The translations under genes were made by a program, and so were the position numbers. Of a DNA stretch of 64,000 bases, positions 26,757-38,000 are shown piece by piece (position 1 is the stretch's first letter; every line of letters starts with the position of its first letter). The DNA lies in assembly GCA_943737045.1 (NCBI GenBank), contig CALSFV010000055.1:310001-374000 (forward strand). Reading direction: 5' to 3'. The notes under the pieces are model-generated. The model ran no database searches and was not told the DNA's origin. It worked only from the letters and a program-made list of their open reading frames with translations. This DNA comes from Parapristionchus giblindavisi (taxonomy: Eukaryota; Nematoda; Chromadorea; Rhabditida; Diplogasteridae).

Positions 26757-26842
<86 letters not shown>
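26754..26842. repeat. AT dinucleotide microsatellite
   Basis: Over 40 uninterrupted AT units, directly after the poly-C hairpin. Confidence 0.95.
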
Positions 26843-26844
<2 letters not shown>

Positions 26845-27480
26845 CATTAGATAGTAAATATATAAATCATCGAACCACAAGGTTAGCCTATATCATTAGT
26901 GAAATCAGTTTTATAGGAAAAAAATAAATGCAGAACCGTCCCATATGTATATAAGTCTATAAGCGTTTTTTGAGGCAGCTCAGTGCTCAGCTCCCGCGTA
27001 AGCTAGAAATATTGCTATATAAATATATTTGGTAATGGTAATTGTTTAGCTCTAAGGAAGATGTTTACGCAGACCAATATAGTATTACGGGAGCTAACGC
27101 TAAGACTACCTTAACTTAAGGAACATTGCTAAGTGTGAATGGTAACTTAATCGATAGAATCTTTACGTAGATCAATATAGATCTAACTATTGTAGCATCG
27201 ACCTCTCCTCATGTATTTAGTAATTCTGTAAAAGTTGCAATCCAGTAATTTCAACTATATCGTCTCAACTTCTTGTCATAATATGTATTTTGATTGTTCT
27301 CTTTTCTCTCTTCTCCAAGATGCGATAAATATATTATTATTATTATAAACTACAATATAGTATCACGGGAACTACCGCTAAGACTATCTCAACTAAAGAA
27401 ACTTTGCTAAGTGTGAATGGTAACTGAATCAATATATTCTTTATGTAGATCAATATAGTGTCAAGGAAGCTAACGCTAAT

Positions 27481-27566
27481 GCACCGTTACATTTGCCTTA
27501 CGTGCCTACGCCGTAACCCCCTCCGCCGCGTGTCCGACGCGGCGGAGAGGGGTTACGGCGTAAGAT
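27481..27566. mobile_element. Truncated GTTACATTTGCC palindromic MITE
   Basis: Starts TGCACCGTTACATTTGCC after TAA and contains an inverted GTAACCCCCTCCGCC / GGCGGAGAGGGGTTAC stem. It lacks the right end seen in the copy at 29267-29375. Confidence 0.65.
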
Positions 27567-27882
27567 AGAATGAATAAGTAGATCAATATAGTGTCACGGG
27601 AACTAACTCTAAGACTACCTTAACTAAAGAAACTTTGTTAAGTATGAATGGTAACTGAATCGATAAAATGAACAAGTAGATCAATAGTGTCACGGGAACT
27701 AACGCTAAGACTACCTTAACTAAAGAAACATTGCTAAGTATGAATGGTAACTCAATCGATAGAATCGTTAAGTAGATCAATATAGTATCACGGGAACTAA
27801 CGCTAAGATTACCTTAAATAGGAACTTTGTTACGTGTGAATGGTAACTGAATCGATAGAATAAATAAGTAAGGCCAATATAT

Positions 27883-28930
27883 CAGGGGTTTATATTTTCA
27901 TTATTAGTAGTTTCTCCGTTCATGATTTAAATTTCAAGTCAATTGGATCATTTTGAGCTGAAATATGAAGTAAAAAGTGGAACGTTACCCTGCGAGGGCG
28001 CGTCATGAGCGTAACCTACATATCGAAAGCTGTTGACGTTCTACGACAGGTCTACCGGACGTTGGCGAGGCACAGGGCGACTGGACCGTCCCGGGAGAGG
28101 AATAAAGCCCAAGGTGGTCATGCCAAAGGTCGTCGTGGCTGTGAAAAACAGAATCGGCCGAAATCCGCACCGCTCGACAAAGAAGCTGGCTCTGGACTTC
28201 AGTATGGGCCCCGGATCCATGGGGAAACTGGCGACGGAGAAACTGAATATGACCCCGTAACGCGTGAGAAAAGCGGCCATCCTCAGTGGGAAGAACCTCA
28301 AGAAGTGTCCCGTCGTCCTCACTCGCACGCACCCCCTGGCCGCACCTCGCAATCATGTTCTCCGAAGAGAAGATGTTCACCGTGTAAGCCGACTACAACC
28401 CCCATTGTCACCAAGTGCTTACTGCGGACCCCAAGGTAGCTAACTGCAATGGTCACATTGCACATGCCACCTCCCAAACCTTGTAAACTAATGGTTTTGA
28501 TAGCGATGTGCGCCTCCGTAAGACACACCCGGTTTTTGTGACTCCGGGCGCCACGATCAAAAACGAGTGCTACTTAGAGAAGATAGTCAAGGACGCCCAG
28601 CTCCCCTGCGGCCGTTCCCACTTAGGAAATTCATCGTAGACCTTATCGTATCGTAGCATCATCATCATCGTATTGTAGCACGATGGAGCACCAGTTTTTA
28701 TGGCAAATTTCGTCAAGGTGTGGTGAAAGGAGCAGTTTCTCGACTTCATTCGAGGAGCATAGTGGCTGCCTCCTAGCCCGATCTCAGTCCCCTGGTCTGT
28801 TCAGTCTGGGGCGCCTTGGAGGGATGGTCCTGCGCTATTCCCCACCCAAATATGGAGTCGCTGAAGAAAGCATTGGAGAAGGAGTGGTCGAAGATGGACA
28901 CCACCTACCTGCGTGTTGTGATAGGCGACG
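27883..28930 (+). pseudogene. Decayed mariner/IS630-type transposase
   Basis: Fragments in all three plus-strand frames match DDE/D transposases: IRRNPHRSTKKLAL and MGPGSMGKLA near 28165-28230; VFSEEKMFTV near 28355; HPVFVTPGATIKNECYLEKI near 28520; QDGAPVFMANFVKVWW near 28685, with a catalytic-type Asp; and DLS-type and WGALEG pieces near 28780-28830. The CAGGGG at 27883 may be the left terminus. The right end is missing where the tandem repeat resumes near 28930. Many stops and frameshifts make it inactive. It is more GC-rich than its surroundings. Confidence 0.75.
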
Positions 28931-29130
28931 TGAACGCTAAGACTACCATAACTAAATCAACTTTGCTATGTGTGAATGGTAACTGAATCGATAGAATCTT
29001 TAAGTAGATCGATATAGTATCACGGGAACAAACGCCAAGATTACATTAACTAAATGAATAGTAACTGTATCGATAGAATATTTAAGTAGATCAATATGGT
29101 GTCACGGGAACTAACGCTAAGACTACCTTA

Positions 29131-29262
29131 CTATGATGGTGTTGAAATCCATGCATGATCACGGATAATCCATGCATGATTCGAGTATTTTCCATGCATG
29201 ATCATGCCATTAATTGCACGCATTTTACTTGGATCATGCATGGATTCAAACACCTGAGTTAA
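29131..29262. mobile_element. ATGCATGA-rich insertion in the tandem array
   Basis: Contains CCATGCATGATC-type palindromes four times and ends TTTCAAACACCTGAG-like. It interrupts the tandem repeat between CTACCTTA and TTAACTAA. An inverted copy is at about 31539-31677. Confidence 0.6.
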
Positions 29263-29266
29263 CTAA

Positions 29267-29375
29267 TGCACTGTTACATTTGCCTTACGTGCCTACGCCG
29301 TAACCCCCTCCTCCGCGTCGGAGAGGCGACGGAGGGGGTTACGGCGTAGGCACGTAACGCAAATGTAACAGTGCA
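29267..29375. mobile_element. 109-base PIF-like palindromic MITE with TAA duplication
   Basis: Almost perfectly palindromic, from TGCACTGTTACATTTGCC to its reverse complement, with TAA on both sides (29264-29266 and 29376-29378). It lies inside a tandem-repeat unit. Confidence 0.75.
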
Positions 29376-29506
29376 TAAAGAAACATTGCTAAGTATGAAT
29401 GGTAACTGAATCGATAGAATTATTAAGTGTAAGTATCTATAGATCAATATAGCATCACGGGAACTAACGCGAAGACAACGTTAACTAAAGAAACTCTGCT
29501 AAGTAT

Positions 29507-30795
29507 CAGGGTGCGTGAAAATTACTTGGACTCGATTGCATCCGGTCCACTCACAGCTAATCGATATTTCCCAACACCAGTTGCACTATCATGATGGCTG
29601 ACCTTTCGTATAAAACCCTTCGAGGTTTAAAACCGATTAGTCTAGTTAGTCAGCATTGGTGAATGCAAACCCCAAGAGAGCTGCGATCCTGAATCTCTAT
29701 CACGAAGGAATCCAGCCCTCCGACATCATCGTTCGACTCAACGCTCCTAAGAGAATCGTCTACCACGCCATCCGACAGTACCACTAACTCGGCACAGAAG
29801 ATGACCGTCGTGTGCGAGGAATACCGGTGTCCGTAACTTCACCCCAGAACTGAGAGAGAATTCTCCAGAAGATCTACTGTAACCCTAAGCGGTGCATGGG
29901 TGGAATCGCTTGAAAGCTCGGTATCTCTGATTTCTTTATTCGTAACATCGTCAAATGTTGCCTGATGTAGCACGTATACATGTATTATAAACTGCTTGGT
30001 TTGACCGATCCTCAGATCAATCTACGTATAATGCGATGCCCTTTCCTTCTTGACCGGTGTCGCATTTACGAACATTTCGCCGCTTCCTTTGTTGGTAAAA
30101 AGTTCTTCAACCTCGATTGTCTATTCTCTCCAATTCAATTCAATTCAATCAATTCTCTGAACAGCACAATCATCACTCACGATGCCAAGGAATCTACCAA
30201 ACTGGGTGGCATCACGAGTCAACCTCGCATCCTGCCTATGGGAAGGTGTTTACGGGTTTCATCTCCAATGGTCGGATCCCTCTCATCTTTGTGAGCCCAG
30301 GCGGTAAGGTGAACCAGAACTACTAAATCAATTACATTCTGAAAGCCACACTCTTCCCCTGGATCAAGTCTCACCTAGGTCGGAGCTTTTGGACTCAGCA
30401 GCAGGGCGGAGGAAACAGCCAAAGCCAAGACCAAGGGGTTTGGTGAGAATATCCGACAACATCACTCCCAAGGACCCCATTTCACCTGACTTGAATCCCT
30501 TGAACCTCAGTGCCAGGGGTTCTGGAGAGCAAGATCTCTACTACCAAGTACTGGACTCTGGCAAGTCAGAAGTCGGCTCCATGGAACAAACTCAACGACA
30601 ACTACCTCCGTAAAATGTCTTCGAGAAGTTCCTACGGGCTTGTATTAACGCGAAAAGGGGGCATATCAAAATCCATTGACATACTTTTGTTACTAATGAA
30701 TTGAATAAATAATGGTATGAAACTGGTTGCTCAACTCGCGTTCTAAGGGGAGATACAGATAACAGTTGGAGTCCAAGTAATTATCACGCACCCTG
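29507..30795 (+). mobile_element. mariner element, full length, dead transposase
   Basis: Terminal inverted repeats CAGGGTGCGTGAAAATTACT (29507) and its partner ending CACGCACCCTG (30795) enclose 1289 bases, the usual size of mariner elements. The plus strand encodes a helix-turn-helix start (KRAAILNLYHEGIQPSDIIV near 29670), ERILQKIYCNPKRCMGGIA near 29855, and near the 3' end the family's DLNPLNLS, ESKISTTKYWTLASQKSAPW and NKLND blocks. Stops and frame changes break the ORF in many places. It sits inside a unit of the ~97-bp repeat next to a TA. Confidence 0.85.
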
Positions 30796-30796
30796 T

Positions 30797-32600
30797 ATGA
30801 TAGAACTAACGCTAAGATTTCGAAAGTCACACACGCTGACGGGTACGTAGATAAGATGAACTATCAGAATCATGAATTGTAAAACGTTAAATGAAACGCG
30901 ACAGCACAATTCATAATTGGACGAAATTTTTAGGAAAAGATTTCGAAAGTGACACACGCTGACGCATACGCAACTCACACACGCAACGCGTGGTGCAGTG
31001 AGTGGTTGGTTAGGCCAAATTAATGAACTCGCTTTCGTTTTTAGCTAATTTGGAAGCCATAACGATGTAAGCGTGGTCGGAGGTTGTTCGCATCGTGTTC
31101 TCCGTATGCCATTTGGTAAACGTATGCAGAAAAACACAAGCATAAAGCTATAATCTCGGAAAAAAAAGGACATTTGACCGTTTGTAACTTCAATCGATAT
31201 TTAAATGAGTTGTAGGCATTTTTTTCAAAAAGTTGTCCGATAGTTTACCTAATTCGCCTATGCTGAAGCTAATGTCGAAAACCGCATGGCTCTATCTTCA
31301 GCGGTAGCTGAGGATTGAGCTGCCCCAAAAAAGGCTTATTAACTTCTATATATATGGGAAGTTGTTAAGATTAACGCTAAGAATACCTTAACTAAATGAA
31401 TAGTAACTGTATCGATAGAATGTATAAGTAGATCAATATAGTGTCACGAGAACTAACACTAACACTACCTTAACTAAACGAACTTTGCTAAGTGTGAGTG
31501 GTAACTGAATCGATAGAATCTTTAAGTAGATAAATATACTCAGGTGTTTGAATCCTTGCATGATCCAAGTAAAATTCGTACAATTAATGGCATGATCATG
31601 CATGGAATATACTCGAATCATGCATGGATTATCCGAGATCATGCATGGATTCTGTCATTCCATGCATGATCACGGCTGAATCTTCGCCTATGCTGAATCT
31701 AATGGCGCAAACCGCAAGTCGCTAGCTTCAACGGTGTTCGTGAAAACGTGACGCAAAAAAACGCACTTAATCTTCTATACGTAAGGGGATAAAACTATAT
31801 TATAGTAATGGCCCTCATCCAGGGATAGCCTGAAGGTATAGTGATGATATAAATACTATGAATGAAGAAATGAAATAAGAATTTAGCACTAAACCCCACG
31901 ATTGAATTGGCTTTCTTTCGAATGAAGCGAGCACACGCGACGCGTGTGCGACGCGTCGCGTGTAAAATGTTTAAGTGCAAAATTAAGGCGTAAATCGATG
32001 AAATTGCGATCGGACGTTGTTCGCATCGTGTTCCCCGTATGCTAATTGGTAAACGTACGCAGAAAAACACAAGCTTAAAGCTATAATCTCGGAAATAAGG
32101 GCATTTGACCGTTTAACGCTTCAATCGATAATTAAATGAGTTTTAGGCATTTTTTCAAAAAGTTGTCCGATTGTTTTCTTAATTCGCCGATGCTGAATCT
32201 AATGGCGCAAACCGCAAGTCGCTAGCTTCAACGGTGTTCGTGAAAACGTGACGCAAAAAAAACGCACTTAATCTTCTATACGTAAGGGGACATGATAGAT
32301 CATGTTGATCATTGAAATTAGCATGTTTTAATGAATGTTTATGAAAAAAATGAATTTGAGTACTAACCGGCAATTGTTTCATCCGAAGAACTAACCGCGA
32401 ACATATTGTTATTAGAACTATTCATCATATATTCAAAAAAATCAGAGCTGCTGCGAAATATGACAATCGATTGCAAACCGACAGCAGAACCGACTTTTAG
32501 TACATCAACCGAGCCGACAACCGACTTTTAGTACATCCCGAAGACGATTTTTCAATACGATCCCACCTTAAAAATTATCACTAACTACTCTACTACATTT
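30797..32600. repeat. Mosaic of old repeat fragments upstream of eri-1
   Basis: Two segments are present twice in direct orientation. About 31070-31270 recurs at about 31995-32195 (TTGTTCGCATCGTGTTC.. and GCAGAAAAACACAAGC..). About 31683-31790 recurs at about 32183-32290 (GCTGAATCTAATGGCGCAAA). An ATGCATGA element and a GACGCGTGTGCGACGCGTCG palindrome (near 31935) also occur. No intact gene was recognised. Confidence 0.65.
31539..31677. mobile_element. Inverted copy of the ATGCATGA insertion
   Basis: Begins CTCAGGTGTTTGAATCCTTG, the reverse complement of the end of the 29131-29262 element, and has the same ATGCATGATC palindromes in reverse order. Confidence 0.6.
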
Positions 32601-32697
32601 GCACATTTGAATATCTTTCTGAATGAATAATTTTCTGCTCGTGTGTAAACTTAATTGCTTCGATTATTATGTTGATGACAATACGTGCCATACCTCC

Positions 32698-34698
32698 ATG
32701 GCTCCAGGTGTTAGCAGTTACACCACAATGGCCGTTGATGATGGTGAGCCATCTCCACTCGCAAAGATGACTCCACGTGAAGAAAAATTACTATGTGAAT
32801 ATTACGAGAAGTTGGCCAGGATTAGTGCAGAAGTAGAAAAGGAAAGGAGTGACGCTCCAACTGATAGTAAGCCACATTTGATTGGTGTTTTTGTTTATCG
32901 ATATTTGAAATGTTTTCTGAATCCTTTACATAAATATTTGAGTTCTTCTATCAAAACCTCGTGAGAATAATCTGGAGACTGTTCCTGTGGAGAGCGATAA
33001 AGAATTGATTCCAGCGGAGAAGGTTTATATCAATCATATTAACATTCGATCGATATTCATTTGTAGGTTGAACTGATCTTCCGTAAGGTGAACACGATGA
33101 CTGCAGCTGAATTAAAGGTTGAATTGAGAGAGATTCAAGTTAGCACTCAGTCAGTTTCATAAACCTTGTATCATGAAAGACCTCTCATCTGCAGTGGTAC
33201 TTGTAATCAACTCCGTAACCGTCTTCGACAGTTCTATCGTAAAGAGTTCTCTTTGTTACAACATCGACGAGAAATAAAACGCGTGAAGGCGAAGAATCTT
33301 AGTCGATTCAGATATCTTGTGGTTTGTATTCTACATAATTCTTTAATAGTCATTGGATAACCATTGATTTAGATATAATGAATAAACAATTTGAAGGCAA
33401 TCGATATTGAAGCAACTTGTGAAAGTCAAACTAACGATATCAATTATCAACACGAGACTATCGAACTTCCAGCTGTTCTTATCGATTGTGCATCATGGCA
33501 AATTGTATGTTAAACTACAGTAATATTCAATGTTGATTGATTCTCGTTCAGATCGATAAGTTCCGTACCTTTGTTCGACCTGAGATCAATCCAATGATCA
33601 CTCCGTTCTGTACAGAATTAACTCGTGAGTTTGACTATGTCATCTATATTCGTATATCTGAGTATCATTAGATATATCACAAGAAGATGTGGATGATGCT
33701 CCTACGTTCCCTGAGGCTTGGTTTCGATTGTTGGAATGGATGGAAAGACATGGAATGATGGGAGGGGATGAGTATGCTTCATTTGCTATTGTTACTGATG
33801 GTCCTAATGACTTACAACACTTCCTACAGAGAAGTTTTCTCCAGGTACTGTAGACAACATTCTATTGATTGCGTTATCGATTATCAATCTGATTATAGTA
33901 TGGTATGAAGATTCCTCACGAGTTTCGTCATTTCATCAATATTAAGAAGACATTCGAAGGGATAGTGGCCCCTATTTCGAGTAAAGGAGATGGAGTATGA
34001 TATTTCCATTAAGAGATCCATTTACGTCCTACGGTATATGTATATCATACGTGGGCAGCATTTTTGGCACCCGATTTTAATTTTTGCAAAGGTTGCCCTC
34101 GTATGGTATATATTTTAGAAATCGAGTATATCAAAGATGTGTGAACAACTTGGACTAGAAATGGAAGGACTGGCTCATCAAGGTATTGATTGATTGATTC
34201 CTTATCAAATTACCGTAATTTTATTTATGTCAGGTATCATGGATGCAATCAATGTTGCTCGTATTACCATTGCTCTTGTTATTGACAAGAAAGCTACTCT
34301 TAGAGTATGTTTGTTGATCTATTATCCTGTTATAATGAATCAACATCTCAATTGGTTTGTAGATAAATTATCGTATTGTTCGAAAGAAAGGCGCTAAACT
34401 CTGTCTACCTCCACCATGTACACCTGAAGAATTGGAATCGATCATGGTATTATATTATATTATATTTAATATTATCTATACATGTGCATATTGTTCAGTC
34501 ACGGTCCGAACGACCTAACAGAGGCAATCACAGGCCAAATATGTTCAATGCTGCTCCATCTAGATTGCCCTATAGAGTAAGACATAATTGCACTTTAATT
34601 ATCATTAATTGATTAAAATTTAGCTGAAAAGTGTCTCACCTCAAGAATTCAATGCTGAATCATATTGGGATTGTGAATCCTGTGGAGAAGAAGATTGA
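32698..34698 (+). CDS. eri-1: ERI-1 / 3'hExo exoribonuclease (SAP + DEDDh exonuclease)
   Basis: ERI-1 family enzymes trim 3' ends of siRNAs, histone mRNA and 5.8S rRNA; in C. elegans ERI-1 limits RNAi and acts with Dicer. Exons joined by frame give an N-terminal low-complexity part, then a SAP domain (MTAAELKVELREIQVSTHGT, exons about 33067-33157 and 33188-33321). The exonuclease follows with its catalytic residues: D and E in AIDIEAT (about 33398), D in TDGPNDL (about 33798), H in LAHQG (about 34178) and the last D in MDAINVARI (about 34240). The exo blocks FRTFVRPEINPMITPFC and SQEDVDDAPTFPEAW are typical. The C terminus ends WDCESCGEED with one Cys pair. The start was chosen as MAPGVSS at 32698; the frame is open to 32623 and the next ATG is 32731. 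An AATAAA lies at 34791. DCAF1 follows on the same strand. Confidence 0.9.
34042..34112. mobile_element. Short CATACGTG-type MITE in an eri-1 intron
   Basis: TATCATACGTGGGCAGC at the left and GTTGCCCTCGTATGGTATA at the right form an imperfect inverted repeat matching the ends of the Piezo-intron element at 4787-4953. Confidence 0.5.
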
Positions 34699-35030
34699 AA
34701 TCATTCATTGTCATATGTGTACTTCTTTTGTCATTATTTGTTCCAATCGATATCGGGTTCTAAACCTCTTCATTTTTATGTATATCAGATAATAAAGTAT
34801 TATTTTTACAATATTATAGAACTCTGCACGGTAAAAGAATCGAATGAATTGGTTGATAAATAAAGTCAGTTCGTGATAGAAAGTGATGCGTGCTCGCGAA
34901 TATACTGTAATTGTGAAGTTCTCGAAATCTCGTGATTTCTTGGTGTGCATACAGTTTCAAAAAGCGTTTTCCATTTATTCCAGCTTTCATCATGTTCTGA
35001 AATGGTCTAACCTCATCTATAATTGCAGCG
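34699..35030 (+). other. Short eri-1/DCAF1 intercistronic gap
   Basis: 332 bases from stop to start. It holds the eri-1 poly(A) signal and an acceptor-like attgcag two bases before the DCAF1 ATG, as expected for a downstream operon gene that receives a spliced leader. No separate promoter is evident. Confidence 0.45.
34791..34796 (+). terminator. Poly(A) signal of eri-1
   Basis: AATAAA 93 bases after the eri-1 stop and about 230 bases before the acceptor in front of the DCAF1 start. Confidence 0.6.
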
Positions 35031-38000
35031 ATGGAATTCACAACAGCAGCTAATACTAGGAGTAATCTTGCGAGAACTCCTCTGGAGGAATCTATAGCTC
35101 CTATGCCAGACATTCAGATGTTCCAAGCAGAACTCAATGCTTGGGAGAATTCTGCTCATACAGAGGGTTTTAATGCCATTGCTTGTCTCGAGAGGTACGA
35201 ATTGTTGTTTGATTTCATTTGTGTTTGCCTGTGAAAGTCTTGGATATTCGAATAGAATAAGACACAATCTTTACAGAATGGCTCAGATCTTGGAGAAAGC
35301 AGCAGAGGATTTTCTACAACAAAATCCCGATCCATTAGATGATCGACATCCATCAAGAACTCATCCTCATGTATCATATGGAATCATGCTAAAGGCTGTT
35401 GTCAGAAAGGACAATTTCATTCAAACTGTTAGTGACATTCAGAGAATACGGTACTTTAATGTGCAATGCGTATACATTATTTATTTACGCCGTGAATTGA
35501 ATTGATATTACGTGGCTAAACCGAACGGAACAAATAAGTGAAGTTGATCAATGTTTAATTGTGTTCGAGAGGGGGTGAAGAAAGAAAGAGTGAATGATAG
35601 TATAGGGATGGAAGATAGGGTATATGGGATTCAAAGGTTATTTACTTATGAAGATATTATTATTATTATTATTCTTAATTAACTATATTCCAGTTAGTTA
35701 TATCATATCTGATGGCACGTGATAACATTCTACTGAGTGAATCTGCTGCCCGTGTTCTCCTTTCGTGCGTTCCCGGTCTTGATTCAGAGAGTGTATTCTC
35801 CGTAAGTTGATTGGTCTACTAATCATCCCAACCAATCCATAATCTTAAGGATCCTGAAGAATTGATTCCCTGTCTCTATCGATATGCAAAAGAATCAGAG
35901 AGTGAGACACTTCGAGCGTATTCATTTGGTCTTCTTGCATCTGCAATGGAAGTACAAGAGAATGCTGGAAAGTATAGGTAATACAAATAATATTAATAAT
36001 AGCAATAATAATAATAATAATAATATTGCTTATTTAGTTCCTAATTATTTTTGTGTCTTCAGAAATCAGAACGCTGAACTGATTCCAATTGCTCTTCAAC
36101 GATTGAAAAAGATGAAGGAAGATATGGATAAAGATAAAGCAACTAAAGGAGATGATTCAAACTCGGTCAGTCTTAACATCTTACATATCTATTAACTATA
36201 TTATTCCAGAGTGGAGGTCATGGGGACGGGGCAGTTCCTTCTGCGTCCAATGAACGTCATCAGGTAAGTCAATACAAATGGCTAATATGATATGATTGAC
36301 ATACTGCCACAGATTGTAAGAGTAAACACTGCATTATTAGCTTGAATGATCTACTCAATGTAGTCGTGTCAAAGCCACGGTTAAGAGAAACTATTGATCT
36401 AAACATATTACTATAGGATGGTGAAGTAATCAATATTTCGAATGTTGTTCCTGAGAGTGGCGTTCGAGTTCGAAAGAGAACAATCGATAATGGAGATGAT
36501 CGACCGAAGAGCCCTAAACCTAAGAAAAGAAAAGTTGTAGGTTTATTTATTACCAACCGTAATTTTTATTGATTATCCTATGCTTATTAGCTACGGTACT
36601 CCTTTTGATTACCGTATTTGCAGTCTAAATTAACTCCTATGTCGCCTCCTCGTTCGGTTTCTCCTTCAGCTAGCAATTCACAATGGAACATCATAAAACA
36701 TGTACTCATCGGCACTCATAAGGTACATTGATCTCTGATCTCTGATCTTTGATCTCATTATCGATTCACTCTAGATATATCCATTGACGACGAAGATGCA
36801 TCAACGACTCATCATTCAGTATCTAGGTACAATTGGAGAGTATCAAGATGTAAGCTGCAGTATCCTTTCAAGTCTACCGTATACCCTTACAGTAATCTTT
36901 CTGTCTTTCAGTTACTTGGCCTCGCATATGAGGGAAACTCGATGTCTCTCCTCTTTGACTTCATCAACATTGACTTCACTGATGATATCAGATTTACATT
37001 TGATGCCCTCAAGGTATTCGTTATTATTGATTTTCTGTTTATTTCAACATTCTGAATATTACAGTATCTCTGTTCACTTCTTGTTCATCGAAAATTCGCT
37101 CTCGAATTCATCGCACGAAAGGGTGTAGAAGCTCTACTAAAGGTACAGTTTCTATTGTTCAATTATTACCGTATCAAACCTACCGTATCCCTCACTTTTT
37201 TTCTTTCCACCGTATTCTTACCATATCCCATTGTAAGGTACCATCGACATCATTAGCAGCAGTAGGAGTAGCCACATGTTTCTATTATCTCTCATATGGT
37301 GAAGATGTTATGGAGAAAGTGTGCCAACTATCGGATAATGTTCTTGACGAACTTATGGAGTAAGCTTATTATTTTATTTAATATTTAATTATTTTAATAA
37401 TATATATTTTGTTTCTCTTTTCAGTTATGTCTTATGGGTACAAGAGCACTCTCATGAGTCTGGTATGGCATCGGCTACGATGTTTCTATCTCATGCTCTT
37501 TCATTTCGTGCCATTCTTGATCGATTTGATGTCAAAGATGGTCCCAGAAAGATGTGCAATTATGTAAGTCCACTGTATACTATAATGAGTACTGTACATA
37601 TCGTAATCTGTTATGAACTATCGGACAGGGGTATACTGTAAGATTATTGATTGATTGATGTTTAGATGTCTACATTGACTCTTCTCCAAGATTCTTCCAA
37701 TGATGTTGATCTAACAGAGGAACAGATTCAAACGAGTACACAAACAGTCAGGAATGCTTGCTCTGCTCTTAGATGGTATCTTTCTATTCATTTTTAAATT
37801 AAATATTTAATCGATAATCTTGTCAGTTATGTCGCTTCCCATCTGTATCTTCGTGTGGAACAGTATCGTAGACATTCTAACATCATTACATCAAAGGGAA
37901 CATTATCCAACAATGCCATAGCTACACTTCGACCTCTATCAGTCACACAATCTGCCAATATACCGTACTACAAGGTGCTGAATTTGTTGATTATCGATTA

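Larger units (their letters stand above)
27050..31540. repeat. Interrupted ~97-bp tandem repeat array
   Basis: The unit reads GTAGATCAATATAGTGTCAC, then GGGAACTAACGCTAAGACTA, then a stretch with TTGCTAAGTGTGAATGGTAA and ATCGATAGAAT. Adjacent units start at 27578, 27676 and 27772, a period of 96-98. Further units or pieces lie near 27080, 27170, 27360, 27450, 28930-29130, 29380-29500, 30797 and 31370-31530. The array is split by a mariner fragment, a complete mariner, PIF-like MITEs and an ATGCATGA element. Joining the flanks of the insertions restores repeat sequence. Confidence 0.8.

Noticed and set aside
26614..26880. Open frames of 69-88 codons encoding Tyr-Ile repeats
   Set aside because: They are translations of the AT microsatellite.
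28005..28439. 144-codon plus-strand ORF starting MSVTYISKAVDVL
   Set aside because: Its frame is only partly that of the transposase; the recognisable transposase blocks switch frames, so it is not a functional gene.
27050..31540. CRISPR-like regularly spaced repeats
   Set aside because: Units are contiguous ~97-bp tandem repeats with no unique spacers, in a eukaryotic sequence with transposon insertions.
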